Shown here: in pieces, positions 5,166 to 7,939 of the stretch
Numbering within the stretch: the stretch's first letter is position 1
Layout: the number at the start of each line of letters is the position of its first letter
Source of the DNA: CAZYCC01 sp964645985
GTDB taxonomy: Bacteria; Bacillota; Clostridia; Oscillospirales; CAG-272
DNA length: 7,939 nt
Assembly (NCBI GenBank): GCA_964645985.1
Contig: CAZYCC010000072.1
Coordinates: 1-7,939, forward strand
Direction: 5' to 3'
Made by a program: the position numbers and the translations under genes
The notes under the pieces: generated by a model
Told to the model about the DNA's origin: nothing
Databases searched by the model: none
Seen by the model: the letters and a program-made list of their open reading frames with translations, nothing else

Positions 5166-6431
5166 TTGTCCTCCTGTACCCTTTGCCCGCGCGCGTGCGG
5201 CGCGCGGCGGGAGAGCGCGCCCGGGTTTTGCGGGGGCGGCGCGACAATGCGCCTCGCGCGCGCCGCGCTCCACTATTTCGAGGAACCCTGCTTCTGCCCG
5301 CCCGTGCGAAAGGGCGGGTACCCCGCACGAGAGAACGCGGCACCCGCCCACGCGAATAGGTATCCCGTCCGTGAGGACGGGTACCCTGCCCAACAGGACG
5401 GGTTTCCCTCCCGCGAGGACGCGGCTCCTGTCTGCACGAACGGATCTTCCGCCCAACCGGGCGAGTACCCCGCCCGCGAGGGCGAGAGCGGCTCTTCCCC
5501 CTCCCCCCGCGCGAGCGCGGGATCGGCGAGTGCGAGTTCCTCCCCCGTCCGTGCGAGCGAAGTTCTGCCGCCCCTCCCCGGCGAGCGGCCCGATGACGTG
5601 CCGACCGTNNNNNNNNNNNNNNNNNNNNNNNNNNNNNNNNNNNNNNNNNNNNNNNNNNNNNNNNNNNNNNNNNNNNNNNNNNNNNNNNNNNNNNNNNNNN
5701 NNNNNNNNTTTACCGGTTGCGCGCTGCGCTGCGTCTACTGCCAAAATAAGGAGATTTGGGACGGGCGGCAGCAGGGGCGAACCGTCACGCCCGAGCGGCT
5801 GCGGGAGATTTGCTTTGCGCTGAAGGAGGCGGGCGCGCGCGCGATTGACCTCGTCACCCCCTCCCACTACGCGCCGCTCGTGCGCGAGGCGCTGCTCCCC
5901 ATTCGGGAGCGGCTCGCGCTGCCTATTATCGCCAACACCGGCGGCTACGAAACGCCGCGCCAGGTGGATCTCCTTGCCGATATTGCCGACATTTTCCTTC
6001 CCGATTATAAATATAGCGACCCCGCGCTTGCCGCGCTCTACTCGGGCGCGCCCGATTACCCCCGCGTCGCCGAGCGGGCGATAGAACAGATGGTAGAGCG
6101 CACCGGGCCGCCGATTTTCGCCGCGGACGGAACGCTTTCGCGCGGCACGCTCGTGCGGCACCTCGTGCTGCCGGGGCACCGGCGGGAGAGCATCGCGGCG
6201 GTACGCCGCCTGCGCGCGCTCTTCTCACCGGGGGACATTCTCCTCTCACTGCTCGCGCAATATACGCCCTTTGAGGGCGCGCCGCCCCCGCTCAACCGGC
6301 CTCTCACCACCTTTGAGTATGAGAGCGTGCGCGAGGAGGCGGTGCGCTGCGGCTTTTCGGGGTACGGGCAAAGCAGGGGGTCGGCATCGCGCGCCTACAC
6401 GCCGCCCTTCGACCTCACAGGCGTTTTGTAA
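5166..6431 (+). CDS. PflX-like radical SAM protein (COG1313 type), interrupted by a gap
   Basis: This resembles the uncharacterised PflA-related radical SAM family COG1313 (PflX); the substrate is unknown. The amino terminus has the family cysteine cluster CTLCPRACG and GFCG, then ALHYFEEPC. After the gap, FTGCALRCVYCQN carries the CxxxCxxC that binds the SAM [4Fe-4S] cluster. Further family motifs follow: DLVTPSHY, IIANTGGYET, DIFLPDYKYSDP, VRHLVLPGH, LLAQYTPFE and a terminal YTPPFDLTGV. TTG 5166 gives MSSCTLCPR, as expected for the family; an upstream TTG at 5091 overlaps uppP and is less likely. Between EEPC and the CxxxCxxC motif, family members have only about 15 residues (GSGTIFF-like). 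Here more than 100 coding residues of repeat and low-complexity sequence intervene, plus 100 N. The frame across the N run cannot be verified, so a broken gene is possible. Both flanks keep good family motifs. Confidence 0.8.
   Translation: MSSCTLCPRACGARRESAPGFCGGGATMRLARAALHYFEEPCFCPPVRKGGYPARENAAPAHANRYPVREDGYPAQQDGFPSREDAAPVCTNGSSAQPGEYPAREGESGSSPSPRASAGSASASSSPVRASEVLPPLPGERPDDVPTXXXXXXXXXXXXXXXXXXXXXXXXXXXXXXXXXXFTGCALRCVYCQNKEIWDGRQQGRTVTPERLREICFALKEAGARAIDLVTPSHYAPLVREALLPIRERLALPIIANTGGYETPRQVDLLADIADIFLPDYKYSDPALAALYSGAPDYPRVAERAIEQMVERTGPPIFAADGTLSRGTLVRHLVLPGHRRESIAAVRRLRALFSPGDILLSLLAQYTPFEGAPPPLNRPLTTFEYESVREEAVRCGFSGYGQSRGSASRAYTPPFDLTGVL
5298..5486 (+). repeat. 21-bp tandem repeat array, translated as YPxREDG-like heptads
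   Basis: There are nine consecutive 21-bp units. Read in the radical SAM frame they are heptapeptides: PPVRKGG, YPARENA, APAHANR, YPVREDG, YPAQQDG, FPSREDA, APVCTNG, SSAQPGE and YPAREGE. Several units form hairpins. Examples are CCCGCCC/GGGCGGG (5297-5303 with 5312-5318), CCCGTCC-GTGA-GGACGGG (5364-5381) and CGCCC-GCGA-GGGCG (5471-5484). Junctions between units 1/2 and 4/5 make the palindrome GGGTACCC (5316-5323 and 5379-5386). A further hairpin (CCCGCG-CGAG-CGCGGG, 5506-5521) and a unit-like peptide SPVRASE follow before the gap. The units are too degenerate and contiguous for a CRISPR. An expanding palindromic element tolerated in frame is a better description. Confidence 0.85.
5609..5708. 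other. Assembly gap (100 N)
   Basis: Exactly 100 undetermined bases, the usual convention for a scaffold gap of unknown length. It falls inside the radical SAM gene, 122 bp past the 21-bp repeat array and immediately before the FTGC of the cluster-binding motif. Any reading frame drawn through it is arbitrary, and the true insert may be longer or shorter. Confidence 0.98.
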
Positions 6432-6433
6432 AC

Positions 6434-6462
6434 AAAAAAGGAGCCGCGTCGGCTCCTTTTTT
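6434..6462. terminator. Bidirectional intrinsic terminator
   Basis: GGAGCCG (6440-6446) pairs with CGGCTCC (6450-6456) over a three-base CGT loop. The stem is flanked by six A on the left (6434-6439) and six T on the right (6457-6462), which extend it. It starts two bases after the radical SAM stop codon. The symmetry lets it end + strand transcription and also - strand transcription arriving from mltG, whose stop codon lies about 130 bases away. It is the cleanest terminator in the window. Confidence 0.95.
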
Positions 6463-6595
6463 CGCGGGAAATTTGCGCTTCGCGCTCTCGCCGCTCTCAC
6501 ACTTCACTTCCCGAGAATCCCGCGCGAGGGGAAGTTTGCTCTATCGGGTTTTCGTTCTCGCGAGTGGGCGGCTCGCCCCCGGCGCGCCCGCGCGG
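6463..6595. other. 3' intergenic region between convergent genes
   Basis: No gene is seen. An imperfectly spaced inverted repeat, ACTTCCC (6506-6512) with GGGAAGT (6529-6535), has a 16-base loop and no T-tract on either strand. It is therefore not called a terminator. This stretch would form the 3' untranslated region of mltG up to the shared terminator. Confidence 0.4.
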
Positions 6596-7867
6596 CTATT
6601 GCTCCCCCGCGGCGGCGGCGGCTTCCTTTTCGCGGCGCACGCGCTCGATATTCTGCTGGTGGCCCTCGTAGGTCTTGGCGAAGAGGCAGTTGCCCTCGGT
6701 ATCGGTGACGAAATAGTAGTAGTCGGTCTCGATGGGGTACATCGCGGCGGAGATCGCCGAGATCGTCGGGTTGGTGATCGGCCCGACCGGCAGGCCCGAA
6801 TTGAGATAGGAATTGTATGGGGTCACAATTTGGTTGTCCTCGACCGTCACCGGGTCGTGCTTGGAGCCTTCTGTGTGGCGGAAATAATACTGAATTGTCG
6901 CGTCGCTCTGGAGAGTGTGGTTGAGGCTCTCGGACACAAGCCGGTTGTGAAAAACCGACGAGATGCCGGTGTAGTCGCTCTCGAAGCGCCCCTCCGCCTG
7001 AACGAGCGAGGCGAGCGTGATCACCTGATCCACCGAGAAGCCGAGCTCCTCGCAGCGCTCAACATAGCGGCGGCGGAACTTGTTGCCGAAGTTGTCGAGC
7101 ATCTTGACCACCGCCTCTTTTTCGCTCGAATCCGAGTAAAAATAGTAGGTATCGGGGTAGAGGTAGCCCTCGAGCCGGTAAAAGCGCGCGTCGTCCTCCG
7201 CCATCGGCGGCAGGTCCTCAAGGAACCAATAGTCGTAGCTCTCCTCGTTAATAGCGCGCGCGAAGCCCTCCTTGCTGCCGATCCCGCGCTCGACGAGAAG
7301 ATCTATGATGTCATCGACGCAGTAGCCCTCGGGGATGGTGATGGCGATTTGCTCGCGCTTGCCGCGCGAGGGCACGAAAGCGGAGAGCAGCGTGTCGTAA
7401 TCCATTGTATTGTTGAGGGTGTAGCTGCCCGCCTGAAAGTCAGCTCCGCTCTTGTGGCGCAGGGCGGCGTAGACGCGAAAGAGCGTCGGATAGCGCACAA
7501 GCCCGCTCTTATGCAGGATTTCCGCGATGTCCTCAACGCCCGCGTACTCGGGCAGCTCCACCTCCACGCTGACTGTCGGGTCGTCGGTGCGGTAGCCCTC
7601 GCGGTAGCGGCGCGCCTGCAAGTTATCGTTGAGGGCGAAAACGTCGTTTGCCGCGAAAATAATCACGAAGGCGAGCAGCACGCCGAGCAGCAGCACGAGC
7701 GTGAGGTAAGCGGCCGTCTTGACGACGCTGCGCACGCTCCCGCCAAAATAAGAGCGCCGCCGCCGCACCTTCTTTTCCCGCTGCAATAGCGATAGCTCCT
7801 CCTCCCGCTCGGGGGAGGAGGTGGGCGAGGGGTCCTTGAGAATAGAACTGTGCGCGCGGCGGGACAT
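6596..7867 (-). CDS. mltG: Endolytic peptidoglycan transglycosylase MltG (YceG-like)
   Basis: MltG is a membrane-anchored lytic transglycosylase that cuts nascent glycan strands and is thought to set strand length near elongation or division complexes. From ATG 7867 the product has 423 residues. A basic, charged cytoplasmic segment (about 1-40) precedes one transmembrane helix (about 51-74). The extracytoplasmic YceG domain follows, with an IPEGYCVDDI segment. The catalytic region is LASLVQAEGRFESDYTGISSVFHNRL, with E292 the likely catalytic Glu (E. coli has VEKE where this has VQAE). Then come the family motifs YNSYLNSGLPVGPITNP and YYYFVTD. An upstream ATG at 7897 would add ten hydrophobic residues. 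It lies upstream of the start point predicted from the adjacent promoter, so 7867 is preferred. No Shine-Dalgarno sequence precedes it. The gene converges on the radical SAM gene and appears to be transcribed separately from the + strand block. Confidence 0.95.
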   Translation of the reverse strand: MSRRAHSSILKDPSPTSSPEREEELSLLQREKKVRRRRSYFGGSVRSVVKTAAYLTLVLLLGVLLAFVIIFAANDVFALNDNLQARRYREGYRTDDPTVSVEVELPEYAGVEDIAEILHKSGLVRYPTLFRVYAALRHKSGADFQAGSYTLNNTMDYDTLLSAFVPSRGKREQIAITIPEGYCVDDIIDLLVERGIGSKEGFARAINEESYDYWFLEDLPPMAEDDARFYRLEGYLYPDTYYFYSDSSEKEAVVKMLDNFGNKFRRRYVERCEELGFSVDQVITLASLVQAEGRFESDYTGISSVFHNRLVSESLNHTLQSDATIQYYFRHTEGSKHDPVTVEDNQIVTPYNSYLNSGLPVGPITNPTISAISAAMYPIETDYYYFVTDTEGNCLFAKTYEGHQQNIERVRREKEAAAAAGEQ

Positions 7868-7899
7868 AGCCAAAAGAGAAAGAAACAAAATCCACATTA

Positions 7900-7928
7900 A
7901 GTATAGCAGAATCGGGGGCGGGTGTCAA
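7900..7928 (-). promoter_or_regulatory. Sigma-A-type promoter of mltG
   Basis: Read on the - strand, TTGACA (7928-7923) is a perfect -35. It is followed by a 17-base spacer and TATACT (7905-7900), a one-mismatch -10, with an extended TGC element just before it. The start point should fall near 7893, giving a leader of about 26 bases before ATG 7867. That leader is pyrimidine-rich and lacks a Shine-Dalgarno sequence. This is the strongest promoter in the window, and its position decides the mltG start. Confidence 0.9.
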
Positions 7929-7939
7929 GGGAAGCGGGC

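Noticed and set aside
5298..5486. 21-bp array as a CRISPR
   Set aside because: Units are contiguous with no spacers, degenerate, keep the coding frame, and no cas genes are in the window.
6473..7789. Long open frame on the + strand opposite mltG (438 codons)
   Set aside because: It is the antisense shadow of mltG in GC-rich DNA. mltG has clear family motifs and its own promoter; the shadow has none that I recognise.

Overview
The window looks like chromosomal DNA of a high-GC member of the Bacillota, Clostridia-like. This is inference from four things: the adjacent pair tilS-ftsH, an exact ParB-type parS palindrome, a near-consensus sigma-A promoter, and the protein family variants. No sequence search was possible. 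It is draft sequence: a run of exactly 100 N (5609-5708) marks a scaffold gap of unknown true size inside one gene.

Layout. Positions 1-355 hold no convincing gene. They carry a degenerate direct-repeat set (CGTAATTTnnnCTGC at 79, 136 and 190) and a perfect parS site at 303-318. Four genes then lie on the + strand. tilS encodes tRNA-Ile lysidine synthetase. ftsH encodes a membrane AAA+ zinc protease with an unusual Pro/Gly/Asn/Gln-rich tail. uppP encodes undecaprenyl-diphosphate phosphatase. The fourth is a PflX-like (COG1313-type) radical SAM protein of unknown substrate. A strong bidirectional terminator at 6434-6462 ends this block. Facing it on the - strand is mltG, a septum-site peptidoglycan lytic transglycosylase, driven by a textbook promoter at the right edge of the window.

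How the genes relate. tilS and ftsH are classic origin-proximal neighbours in Bacillota, usually with hpt between them; hpt is absent here. The parS site agrees with an origin-proximal position. uppP (lipid carrier recycling) and mltG (glycan strand termination) both serve the cell wall. FtsH is the membrane quality-control protease. These are core genes, and no complete new multi-gene system is visible.

The most unusual object is a 21-bp-period tandem array (5298-5486, nine degenerate units). It is translated in frame inside the radical SAM gene, between the family's N-terminal cysteine region and its CxxxCxxC motif. Several units fold as GC-rich hairpins with GNRA-type loops and show a compensatory base-pair change. 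The assembly gap lies 122 bp downstream of the array, in the same insert.
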